Shown one piece after another: positions 5,422 through 12,808 of a DNA stretch of 14,734 nucleotides. The position numbers were made by a program, and so were the translations under genes. Below the pieces are notes generated by a model, which made no database searches, was not told where the DNA came from, and was given only the letters and a program-made list of their open reading frames with translations. Origin of the DNA: an uncultured Eubacteriales bacterium (GTDB taxonomy: Bacteria; Bacillota; Clostridia; Monoglobales; Monoglobaceae); contig URZD01000031.1 in assembly GCA_900552305.1 (NCBI GenBank), positions 1 through 14,734 of the forward strand. Reading direction: 5' to 3'. The first letter of the stretch is position 1. Every line of letters starts with the position of its first letter.

Positions 5422-6705
5422 CTAATCCTCGCTCTTTATAACCGTCGTACCCCTCATATACGGTACAAGTACCTCCGGAACTGTAACAGTTCCGTCTGCA
5501 TTTTGATAATTTTCAAGAATTGCCGCAACCGTTCTTCCGATAGCCACGCCCGAGCCGTTAAGCGTATGAACAAGCTGTGCCTTATCCTTTGCGCTGTTCT
5601 TGAACTTAATGTTTGCGCGTCTTGCCTGGAAGTCCTCAAAGTTACTGCATGACGAAATCTCAACAAATCTTCCGTAGCTCGGCATCCACACCTCTATATC
5701 ATACTTCATAGCGGCGGTAAAGCCAAGGTCGCCGATACAGATTTTAACAACTCTGTACGGCAGTTTAAGCAGCTGCAGCACGGATTCTGCATCGTTTACC
5801 AGCTTTTCAAGCTCCGCATAGGACTCCTCCGGCTTGGTGAACTTAACAAGCTCAACCTTGTTAAACTGGTGCTGACGTATCAGACCTCTTGTATCTCTGC
5901 CGGCGCTGCCCGCCTCGGCTCTGAAACAAGCCGTGTACGCAACATATTTAAGCGGCAGCTTATTTCCGTCAAGAATTTCGTCCCTGTGCATATTGGTTAC
6001 CGGAACTTCTGCCGTCGGCACCATAAAGTATTCGGTGTTCGCAACCTTGAATGCGTCCTCCTCGAACTTCGGGAGCTGACCTGTTCCGACCATGCTGTTT
6101 CTGTGTACCATGAACGGCGGGAATATTTCCTTATATCCGTTCTTTGTCGTGTGCGTGTCAAGATAGAAGTTTACAAGCGCTCTTTCAAGCTGTGCGCCAA
6201 ATCCCTTATAAACAGTGAATCTTGTACCGGTTATCTTTGCCGCGGTTGCGGGATCGAGTATTCCAAGCTCCTCGCCCAAATCCCAGTGCGCCTTAGGCTC
6301 AAAGTCAAACTTTGTCGGCTCCATGAATCTTCTTACCTCAACATTGTCCGCATCGGTGTCGCCGTCAGGAACGGTCGGATTCGGGAAATTCGGAATTGTG
6401 TACATGATTTCCTCAATCTTTGCGTCAAGCTCTCTTATCTCGTCATCATACTTCTTTATGTCATCGGACAAAACCTTCATTTCAGCAAAAATCGGCGCAG
6501 TGTCCTTGCCCTCTTTTTTCAGAACGGGAATCTGCTTTGAAATGGCGTTCTGCTTGCTCTTCATCTGCTCAACCTGATACAAAATTTCGCGGCGCTTTTT
6601 GTCATATTCCAAAAGACCGTCAATATCAACCTTTGTATCCTTTCTCCGTTTAAGAGCCTCCATCAGCTTTTCGGGTTCGTTTCTTAAAATTTTAATGTCT
6701 ATCAT
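5422..6705 (-). CDS. serS: Seryl-tRNA synthetase
   Basis: The 427-residue class II synthetase charges tRNA-Ser. It has the N-terminal antiparallel coiled-coil arm that grips the tRNA long arm (about 27-100), TAEVPV (231-236), motif 2 FRAEAGSAGRDTRGLIRQHQF (261-281), the serine-site stretch EISSCSNFEDFQARR (349-363), and motif 3 LNGSGVAIGRTVAAILEN (382-399). An in-frame ATG at 6717 would add four residues, but GGAG lies 6 bases before the ATG at 6705, and MIDIKILR is the family's usual start. It follows the coiled-coil gene with an 84-base gap. No T-box leader motif is present there, although T-boxes are common for serS in Firmicutes. The gap holds a GTTCC/GGAAC hairpin (6721-6734) and a 12-bp palindrome (6759-6770). 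Confidence 0.96.
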   Translation of the reverse strand: MIDIKILRNEPEKLMEALKRRKDTKVDIDGLLEYDKKRREILYQVEQMKSKQNAISKQIPVLKKEGKDTAPIFAEMKVLSDDIKKYDDEIRELDAKIEEIMYTIPNFPNPTVPDGDTDADNVEVRRFMEPTKFDFEPKAHWDLGEELGILDPATAAKITGTRFTVYKGFGAQLERALVNFYLDTHTTKNGYKEIFPPFMVHRNSMVGTGQLPKFEEDAFKVANTEYFMVPTAEVPVTNMHRDEILDGNKLPLKYVAYTACFRAEAGSAGRDTRGLIRQHQFNKVELVKFTKPEESYAELEKLVNDAESVLQLLKLPYRVVKICIGDLGFTAAMKYDIEVWMPSYGRFVEISSCSNFEDFQARRANIKFKNSAKDKAQLVHTLNGSGVAIGRTVAAILENYQNADGTVTVPEVLVPYMRGTTVIKSED

Positions 6706-6789
6706 AGGTATCTCCATTCTGTTCCGTCAGGAACTATTATTTTGGAAAGATTACGTGCCGCAGCGCTGCGCCGCCTTAACCTTTACTTT

Positions 6790-7200
6790 TTACTTATTTA
6801 AAATACTGTTTAGCGCACCGTAAAATGCGAGCGCCGCATCGTCAAAGCCGCCGGTTTCGATTTTTCCGAATTTTTCCTTTGCGGTATCAAGGTCGCCTGC
6901 CTCTATCAGCTTGAAAACCTCGGTCAAATCGTTGAGCGCCTGATTGGCAACGTCGAGCTTTGCCTGAGCGTCGGTATTTTTCTTTACCTCTTTTTCAAGC
7001 TTGTACTTCTCGTCTTCTAAATCGGCAATTCTTTTTTCCAGCTCCTCAATCTGAGTTCTGTTCTGCATGAGCTTGTCCTCATAGTCCGCCTGACTGCTTT
7101 CCAGCTTTGTCGATGACAGCCATGCAAAAATTACTATAATTATAACACAGACTATCATTATGAGTCCGTATGTATATAATCTCTTAAAATCCTTCTTCAA
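6790..7200 (-). CDS. Membrane-anchored coiled-coil protein of unknown function
   Basis: The 136-residue protein has a short basic cytoplasmic N-terminus (MKKDFKRLY), one membrane helix (about 11-29), a charged heptad-rich coiled coil (about 36-85, with repeated IEELEKRIADLEDEKYKLEKE character) and a helical, acidic C-terminal part rich in Ala and Phe. I recognise no family. The start is TTG (7198-7200), supported by AAAGGAAG 7 bases upstream; the next ATG would cut into the membrane helix. It sits between parB and serS, where many clostridia, as I recall, carry a different small membrane protein (DUF4446), so a role tied to chromosome partition or the envelope is possible but is inference. 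Confidence 0.75.
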   Translation of the reverse strand: MKKDFKRLYTYGLIMIVCVIIIVIFAWLSSTKLESSQADYEDKLMQNRTQIEELEKRIADLEDEKYKLEKEVKKNTDAQAKLDVANQALNDLTEVFKLIEAGDLDTAKEKFGKIETGGFDDAALAFYGALNSILNK

Positions 7201-7346
7201 TTTTTCACTTCCTTTGCTTTATTGTTTTATAACCTCATTTTTTGCCCCTTATACCGCAATTTAAGTTTTTAATATAATTTCATTACAAACTATCATTTTT
7301 GGCATTTAAACAGCATTTTTTGAGGTTAATATTTTTACATTTTTTT

Positions 7347-8246
7347 CTAATTTTGTATTTTACTTACCAGATTTTCAAGTTCCTCGTTGCTGTAATATTC
7401 AATTTCAATTTTGCCCTTATTTTTTCCCGCTTTGATTTTTACCTTTGTACACAGCTTATCCGAAAGCGCTTTTTCAATATCAAGAAATGCAGTTCTGACG
7501 TTTTCGTCAACTTTGCTTTTTTTGACCTCCTGTTTTTCAAGTCCTTCGGCTACCAGCTTTTCCGTTTGGCGAACATTCAAATCCTCCGCGATAATTTTTT
7601 GAGCCGCCAAAATCTGTTTGTCCTTATCGAGAACAATTAGTGCACGCGCGTGTCCCTGCGAAAGACTGCCGTCCGTAACCATTTTTTTCACTTCATCGCA
7701 AAGGTTATTAAGTCTAAGCGAATTTGCAACCGCACTGCGGCTTTTGCCTACGCAGCTTGCGACCTCCTCTTGTTTCAAACCAAAGGATTTCATAAGCCGC
7801 AGATAGCCTTCCGCCTCCTCTATCGGATTGAGATCCTCTCTTTGAAGGTTTTCAATGAGCGCAAGCTCCATTATCTCGCGCTCCGAATAGTCGCCTTCTA
7901 TGCACGGCACCTCGGAAAGTCCCGCGAGCTTTGACGCTCTCCAGCGACGCTCACCGGCAATGATTATGTACATTCCGTTTTCCTTTTTCTTTACGATAAT
8001 CGGCTGAATCAGTCCGTGTTCCTTTATTGATTCCGCAAGTTCTTCAAGTTTTTCCTTATCAAAGTTTCTTCTCGGCTGCTCCGGGTTTGGCTCAATATCT
8101 CTTATTTTAATTTTTTTTACGCCGCTTTTTTCTTCGGCAGTATTTTTTGCATTTTCTGTATTTTCGATTTCGGCAGAAACATTATCGAAAAATGCTCCAA
8201 GTCCGCGTCCGAGTCCTTTTTTTGCTTTGCCCTTTGATTCCGGCAT
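7347..8246 (-). CDS. parB: Chromosome-partition protein ParB (Spo0J family)
   Basis: The 299-residue protein begins with the usual Lys/Gly-rich tail (KKGLGRGLGAFF, 9-20, the ParA-stimulating region). Then comes the CTP-binding N-domain with AGERRWRASKLAGL (97-110) and ENLQREDLNPIEEAEGY (132-148), a helix-turn-helix parS-binding domain (about 155-205, with EVASCVGKSRSAVANSLRL), and a C-terminal dimerisation region. Known ParBs load at parS as CTP-dependent clamps and spread. The ATG at 8246 follows GAGGAAG by about 7 bases, and the gene starts 18 bases after the parA stop, so they form an operon. The 13 bases before the start codon match those before the coiled-coil gene exactly. Two parS sites lie upstream of parA. 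Confidence 0.95.
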   Translation of the reverse strand: MPESKGKAKKGLGRGLGAFFDNVSAEIENTENAKNTAEEKSGVKKIKIRDIEPNPEQPRRNFDKEKLEELAESIKEHGLIQPIIVKKKENGMYIIIAGERRWRASKLAGLSEVPCIEGDYSEREIMELALIENLQREDLNPIEEAEGYLRLMKSFGLKQEEVASCVGKSRSAVANSLRLNNLCDEVKKMVTDGSLSQGHARALIVLDKDKQILAAQKIIAEDLNVRQTEKLVAEGLEKQEVKKSKVDENVRTAFLDIEKALSDKLCTKVKIKAGKNKGKIEIEYYSNEELENLVSKIQN

Positions 8247-8264
8247 TTTTTCACTTCCTCTTTT

Positions 8265-9029
8265 TTAAGAATTTCTCTCTATTACTTCCTCTGCCAAGTC
8301 CATATAGCACTCAGCGCCCCTTGAATTTTTGTCGTATTCGATTATCGGCTGTCCAAAGCTCGGCGCTTCCGAAAGTCTTACGTTTCTCGGAATAATCGTT
8401 CCGTAAACTTTATTTCCGAAAAACTTTTTAACTTCTTCTACTACTTGTATCGACAAATTTGTACGCGCGTCAAACATTGTCAGAAGAACGCCCTCCATTG
8501 AGAGGGACGGATTAAGCTGTTTTTTGACCATTTTGATTGTGTTTGTAAGCTGACTCAACCCCTCAAGTGCATAATATTCGCATTGAATGGGAACGAGAAT
8601 TGAATCGGTTGCCGCAAATGAGTTTAACGTGATAAGTCCGAGTGACGGTGGACAGTCAATCAATATAAAATCAAATAAGTCTTTGACCTCACTCAATGCC
8701 CGTTTAAGAACAAATTCTCTTTTATCCTTCATCACAAGTTCAAGCTCTGCTCCCGCAAGGTCTATGTTTGACGGACATATCCATAATCCCTCAAAGTCTG
8801 TGCGGAGTATTACCTCTCCCATCGGCTCGTCATTTATTATGCAATCATATATTGATTCTTCAATACTGCGCGGGTCAATTCCCAATCCGCTTGTCGTATT
8901 GCCCTGTGGGTCAATATCTACTATCAAAGTTTTTTTACCCAGTTTTCCAAGACAAGCACTTAAATTCACAGCAGTAGTTGTTTTTCCGACTCCGCCTTTT
9001 TGGTTTGCTATTGCAATAATTTTTCCCAT
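8265..9029 (-). CDS. parA: Chromosome-partition ATPase ParA (Soj family)
   Basis: The 254-residue deviant Walker ATPase has KGGVGKTT (11-18) with the signature lysine at 11, the switch region DIDPQGNTTSGLG (38-50) and Walker B FILIDCPPSLG (121-131). It lacks an N-terminal DNA-binding domain, so it is the chromosomal Soj type rather than a plasmid ParA. A TTG at 9035 would add two residues, but the ATG at 9029 gives the family start MGKIIAIANQKGG, and GGGGAT lies 6 bases before it. It has its own extended -10 promoter and sits just downstream of two parS sites, which suggests that ParB bound there could affect its expression. parB follows at once. Confidence 0.95.
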   Translation of the reverse strand: MGKIIAIANQKGGVGKTTTAVNLSACLGKLGKKTLIVDIDPQGNTTSGLGIDPRSIEESIYDCIINDEPMGEVILRTDFEGLWICPSNIDLAGAELELVMKDKREFVLKRALSEVKDLFDFILIDCPPSLGLITLNSFAATDSILVPIQCEYYALEGLSQLTNTIKMVKKQLNPSLSMEGVLLTMFDARTNLSIQVVEEVKKFFGNKVYGTIIPRNVRLSEAPSFGQPIIEYDKNSRGAECYMDLAEEVIERNS

Positions 9030-9073
9030 ATGCAAATCCCCGAATATTTCCTTTGTATTTTTGTTACCTATAT

Positions 9074-9101
9074 ATTATAGCACTTTTTTGAAAAAATACA
9101 A
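9074..9101 (-). promoter_or_regulatory. Extended -10 promoter of parA-parB
   Basis: On the minus strand TTGTAT (9096-9101) is followed after 16 bases by TATAAT (9074-9079), with TG one base before the -10 box. Transcription would start near 9067, about 38 bases before the parA ATG. The nearest parS site lies 29 bases upstream of the -35 box. Confidence 0.75.
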
Positions 9102-9129
9102 GACCTATTTACAACAATATTGAAATAAA

Positions 9130-9145
9130 TGTTTCACGTGAAACA
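9130..9145. promoter_or_regulatory. parS site 1
   Basis: TGTTTCACGTGAAACA is a perfect 16-bp palindrome and matches the conserved ParB-binding consensus of Firmicutes (TGTTNCACGTGAAACA). It lies next to parA-parB, as chromosomal parS sites often do. Confidence 0.95.
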
Positions 9146-9159
9146 AATTTTTCTATGTT

Positions 9160-9196
9160 AAAAAAAATCCGAATGTTTCACGTGAAACATTCGGAT
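9160..9196 (-). terminator. Intrinsic terminator of the MATE gene built on a parS core
   Basis: A perfect 30-bp palindrome (9167-9196), followed on the minus strand by seven T (9166-9160), starts 5 bases after the MATE stop codon. As RNA it gives a 13-bp stem with a CACG-type tip and a U-run, a standard intrinsic terminator. Its central 16 bases are parS site 2. Confidence 0.75.
9174..9189. promoter_or_regulatory. parS site 2
   Basis: A second exact TGTTTCACGTGAAACA, 44 bases from the first centre to centre (close to four helical turns). It occupies the middle of the MATE terminator palindrome. Confidence 0.93.
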
Positions 9197-9201
9197 AAGT
9201 T

Positions 9202-10542
9202 TTATTGCCGTACAAGATTTTTTATCCACTTCCTGCTGAAAAAGTACGGAACAGAAACCGCTATCTTCACAACCTCCTCTGTCATCATCAGAATATAGAG
9301 ATAGAAAAGAGGAACCTTAAGCACAAGTCCGCAAAATACAACTATAGGAACTCCGATAAGCCACATCGAGCCTATATCAATAAATGCGGCATTTCTTGTT
9401 GCTCCGCCGTTTCTGAATACTCCGACAATAAGGAAAAATGTCAGCGCTTTTATATTCATAAGTACGGCTGTCAGTATCAGAATATTCAGCGTTTCCTGTC
9501 TTATCTCCGGTGTAACCTTATACGGGAGCAGCGTGAGCGGTCTGACCGCCACAAAAATCAGCGAAATACAAAGCGAGAATATCATATTAAGCACAAACAG
9601 CTTTTTTGCCGTGTTGTATGCCTTGTCATAATCACCGCCGCCGACCAGTTTACCTATCATTATTCCCGCGGCATTTCCGCCGCCGTGGAAAAATACCAAA
9701 AGAAGTCTTTCTATGTTTTGAACAATTACCGTGATAACAACCGCGTCAGTGCTTATCTGCGCATATACCCATGAATAGACCGTTGTGCCGAGAGCCCACG
9801 CTCCTTCGTTTAACATAACGGGCAGAGCCGCCTTAAAGTAACCGCCGATCATGTCCTTTGGAATGTCAAAAAGCTCTTTGAGTTTTGCCGACTGCACAAG
9901 TTTTTTTCCGTATATCACGCCGAGTATTATCGCAAGCTCCGTTATTCTTGCGATAATTGTGGCAATCGCCGCGCCCTTTATGCCAAGCCGCGGAAAACCA
10001 AACTTTCCGTAAATCAAAATCCAGTTAAGAACAAAGTTGGTCAAAAGTCCGACAAATCTTGACACAAAAGAAACATTTGCGTTTTCGCTGCAGCAAAGGC
10101 TCATATCATATGCAGAGGTGAGCGCCGCAAATAGATACGAAAAACAGGCAATTCTTATATACTCCGCACCGTACTTTATGACGGCGGGGTCCTTTCTGAA
10201 AATATAAATAATCCTGTCCGGTATTAAAAGCGCCGGAGTTATAAATAAAAACGACGCGGCAATTACAAGAATTATGTTCAGACCCAAAACTCTTTTTACC
10301 TTCGGCAAATCGTTTGCTCCCCAATACTGCGACGCAAAAACTCCTGCGCCGCCGCACGTTCCGAAAACCACAACGGTAAAGAGAAAATACCACTGATTAG
10401 CAATTCCCACCGCAGCTATTACATCTTTTCCGAACTCGCCGAGCATAACCGTATCAAGAAGATTAACAAACGCGGCAATAAGCTCTTTAAGCGCCATAGG
10501 CACCATAAGCATAAAAAAACTTTTATAAAATGTCTTATTCAA
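9202..10542 (-). CDS. MATE family efflux transporter
   Basis: The 446-residue inner-membrane protein has about twelve hydrophobic segments in two six-helix halves. The opening PMALKELIAAFVNLLDTVMLGEFG (15-38 region) and SQYWGAND near residue 70 are typical of MATE cation/drug antiporters, which expel compounds using Na+ or H+ gradients. The substrate cannot be told. The start is TTG at 10542, with AAGGGTG about 7 bases upstream; the first ATG would remove ten residues before helix 1. It follows tex after a 90-base gap containing a GC-rich hairpin, with no clear promoter, so it may be read from tex. It ends in the parS-containing terminator. Confidence 0.88.
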   Translation of the reverse strand: MNKTFYKSFFMLMVPMALKELIAAFVNLLDTVMLGEFGKDVIAAVGIANQWYFLFTVVVFGTCGGAGVFASQYWGANDLPKVKRVLGLNIILVIAASFLFITPALLIPDRIIYIFRKDPAVIKYGAEYIRIACFSYLFAALTSAYDMSLCCSENANVSFVSRFVGLLTNFVLNWILIYGKFGFPRLGIKGAAIATIIARITELAIILGVIYGKKLVQSAKLKELFDIPKDMIGGYFKAALPVMLNEGAWALGTTVYSWVYAQISTDAVVITVIVQNIERLLLVFFHGGGNAAGIMIGKLVGGGDYDKAYNTAKKLFVLNMIFSLCISLIFVAVRPLTLLPYKVTPEIRQETLNILILTAVLMNIKALTFFLIVGVFRNGGATRNAAFIDIGSMWLIGVPIVVFCGLVLKVPLFYLYILMMTEEVVKIAVSVPYFFSRKWIKNLVRQ

Positions 10543-10565
10543 AAAATCACCCTTATCATAGCTTT

Positions 10566-10601
10566 GGCGGCTTTAAAATATAACTTTTTTTCCAAGCCGC
10601 C
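10566..10601 (-). other. GC-rich hairpin in the tex-MATE gap
   Basis: An 8-bp perfect stem (GGCGGCTT at 10566-10573 with AAGCCGCC at 10594-10601) has a 20-base AT-rich loop. On the minus strand it lies in the leader of the MATE gene and is followed by AAAGC, not a U-run, so it is not a good terminator. It may be an mRNA processing or attenuation structure, or a spacer. Confidence 0.35.
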
Positions 10602-10632
10602 GTGTATTTTTGCTTTTATGTAATAAAAACGT

Positions 10633-12792
10633 CTAAATCCCCTTCATCGACAGTGAGATTCTCTTTTTCGGAACATCAACGTCAAGCACCTTTACCTTCA
10701 CAATATCCCCGATAGATACAACGTCCATAGGATGCTTTACAAATTTATCGCTGAGCTGCGATATATGTACAAGTCCGTCTTGATGTACTCCGATGTCGAC
10801 AAATACTCCAAAATCAATAACATTTCTTACCGTTCCGGTCAGAATCATATCGGGTTTCAGGTCCTCTATGCTCATTACATCCTCACGGAGCAGCGGCTGC
10901 TCAACGCTGTCACGCGGGTCGCGTCCGGGTTTCATAAGCTCGTCAACAATATCCATGAGAGTCGGCACTCCTATTCCAAGCTCCTTTGCAAGAGCCTTGA
11001 GATTCTTTTCCTTAATTCTTTCCTTTATATCTCCCATGCCGTTATTCTTAACGTCATCCGCAGTATAGCCGAGATACTCAATAAGCCTGTTCGCCGCAGC
11101 ATAAGACTCAGGATGTACCGAGGTACTGTCAAGAACATTCTTTCCGCCCGAAATTCTTAAAAATCCAGCGCACTGCTCGAACGCCTTTGGTCCGAGCTTT
11201 GCAACCTTCTTCAGCTGGGTACGGCTTTCAAACCGTCCCTCCTCTTCTCTGTATGCGACAATATTATTCGCTATCGCAGAGCTTATTCCCGAAACGTATT
11301 TAAGAAGGGGCGCAGACGCGGTATTAAGGTCAACTCCTACGCTGTTTACACAGTCCTCAACCACTCCGCCGAGCGTTTCGCTAAGCCTTTTCTGATTCAT
11401 ATCATGCTGATACTGCCCAACACCGATTGCCTTTGGCTCGATTTTTACAAGCTCCGCAAGCGGATCCTGTACGCGGCGCGCTATGGAAATTGCGCTCCTT
11501 TGCATTACGTCCAAGTCCGGAAATTCCTCTGCCGCAAGCTTTGACGCGGAATAAACGGAGGCTCCAGCCTCGTTGGCTATTATATATTTCACTTTTTCGG
11601 GTATCTCGCGAATCAGATTAGCGGCAAATATCTCCGTTTCCTTTGACGCCGTACCGTTTCCGATGGAAATAAGCGTTACATGATACTTTTTAATAAGTCC
11701 CTTTATAAATTCCTTTGCTTTTTCCTCCTGCGCCTTTGAGTGAGTTATATATATAACTCCCATGTCAAGCACCTTGCCCGTTTCATCCACAACTCCGACC
11801 TTGCAGCCGTTTTTGTAGCCGGGGTCAAGTCCGATTACAACCTGTCCTCTGATCGGCGCCTGCATAAGAAGGTTTCTTAAGTTAACCTTAAACACCTTCA
11901 TTGCCTGTTCCTGCGCATTATCTGTCAGCTCGTTCCGTATCTCGCGCTCTATAGCCGGCTGAATAAGCCGCTTGTAGGCATCCTCCGCTGCCGCCTCAAC
12001 ATATGTAGCCGTGATTGACGCGCGGTTTGTGATTTCTCTCTTTTTTAAATAGGAAAGAATTTTTTCCTCGTCCACATCAACGGAAACCGAAAGCAGCTTT
12101 TCCTTCTCGCCGCGGTCAATCGCAAGAACTCTGTGCGGAACAGACTTTGCAACAGGCTCGGCAAAATCGTAGTAAATCCGGTATACCGAGTCCTCCTCCG
12201 TCGCCGCCTTTGAAACCAGTAACCCGTTTTTCTCGGTAAGCTCGCGGATTTTCTTTCTGTGCTCCGCATTATCGGAAACAGCCTCAGCTATAATATCCAT
12301 AGCGCCAGCAAGAGCTTCCTCTGTATTATTTACTCCCTTTTCTTCATCAACAAACGGCGCAGCAATTTCGTCTATATCACCGTTTGTCAAATTCTGTAAA
12401 TATAGTATATTTGAAAGCGGCTCTAAGCCCTTTTCCTTTGCGACAGTCGCGCGCGTTCTTCTTTTGGGTCTGAACGGACGGTAAATGTCCTCAAGCTCGG
12501 AGAACTTTTGGGCATTGTCTATCTGTGCGGACAGCTCCTCTGTCAGCTTTCCCTGTTCCTCAATTATCCGTTTTATATCGTCCTTTCTTTCCTCCATATT
12601 TCGGAGGTAGTTAAGGCGTTCTTCAAAGGTGCGGAGTACCTCGTCGCTTAGCTCGCCGGTTACCTCCTTGCGGTAACGGGATATAAACGGAATTGTGTTA
12701 CCCTCGTCAATAAGCTGAATTGTATTGTCAACCTGCCACTGTTTAAGTCCGAGTTCCTCTGCCAATTTCTCTGCAATAGTCATTTTTTTCAT
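10633..12792 (-). CDS. tex: Tex family RNA-binding protein (S1 domain transcription accessory factor)
   Basis: The 719-residue protein has full Tex length and order: N-terminal helical domain with GNTIPFISRYRKEVTGEL (31-48), KFSELEDIYRPFRPKRRTRA (96-115), a YqgF/RNase H-like domain (GLDPGYKNGCKVGVV, 321-335), helix-hairpin-helix repeats (about 495-560), and a C-terminal S1 domain (650-717, GTVRNVIDFGVFVDIG). Tex binds nucleic acid and acts in transcription. Two starts compete: the ATG at 12792 has AGGA 6 bases upstream, while the ATG at 12783 has the better AAAGGA 7 bases upstream and would give MTIAEKLAEEL; the longer form is listed. It begins 16 bases after the polC stop and is probably co-transcribed with polC. 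Confidence 0.95.
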   Translation of the reverse strand: MKKMTIAEKLAEELGLKQWQVDNTIQLIDEGNTIPFISRYRKEVTGELSDEVLRTFEERLNYLRNMEERKDDIKRIIEEQGKLTEELSAQIDNAQKFSELEDIYRPFRPKRRTRATVAKEKGLEPLSNILYLQNLTNGDIDEIAAPFVDEEKGVNNTEEALAGAMDIIAEAVSDNAEHRKKIRELTEKNGLLVSKAATEEDSVYRIYYDFAEPVAKSVPHRVLAIDRGEKEKLLSVSVDVDEEKILSYLKKREITNRASITATYVEAAAEDAYKRLIQPAIEREIRNELTDNAQEQAMKVFKVNLRNLLMQAPIRGQVVIGLDPGYKNGCKVGVVDETGKVLDMGVIYITHSKAQEEKAKEFIKGLIKKYHVTLISIGNGTASKETEIFAANLIREIPEKVKYIIANEAGASVYSASKLAAEEFPDLDVMQRSAISIARRVQDPLAELVKIEPKAIGVGQYQHDMNQKRLSETLGGVVEDCVNSVGVDLNTASAPLLKYVSGISSAIANNIVAYREEEGRFESRTQLKKVAKLGPKAFEQCAGFLRISGGKNVLDSTSVHPESYAAANRLIEYLGYTADDVKNNGMGDIKERIKEKNLKALAKELGIGVPTLMDIVDELMKPGRDPRDSVEQPLLREDVMSIEDLKPDMILTGTVRNVIDFGVFVDIGVHQDGLVHISQLSDKFVKHPMDVVSIGDIVKVKVLDVDVPKKRISLSMKGI

Positions 12793-12808
12793 CCTTTATC
12801 CTAAAGTT

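Noticed and set aside
5869..6540. 223-codon plus-strand frame opposite serS
   Set aside because: It is antisense to a full-length seryl-tRNA synthetase with all class II motifs; no domain is seen.
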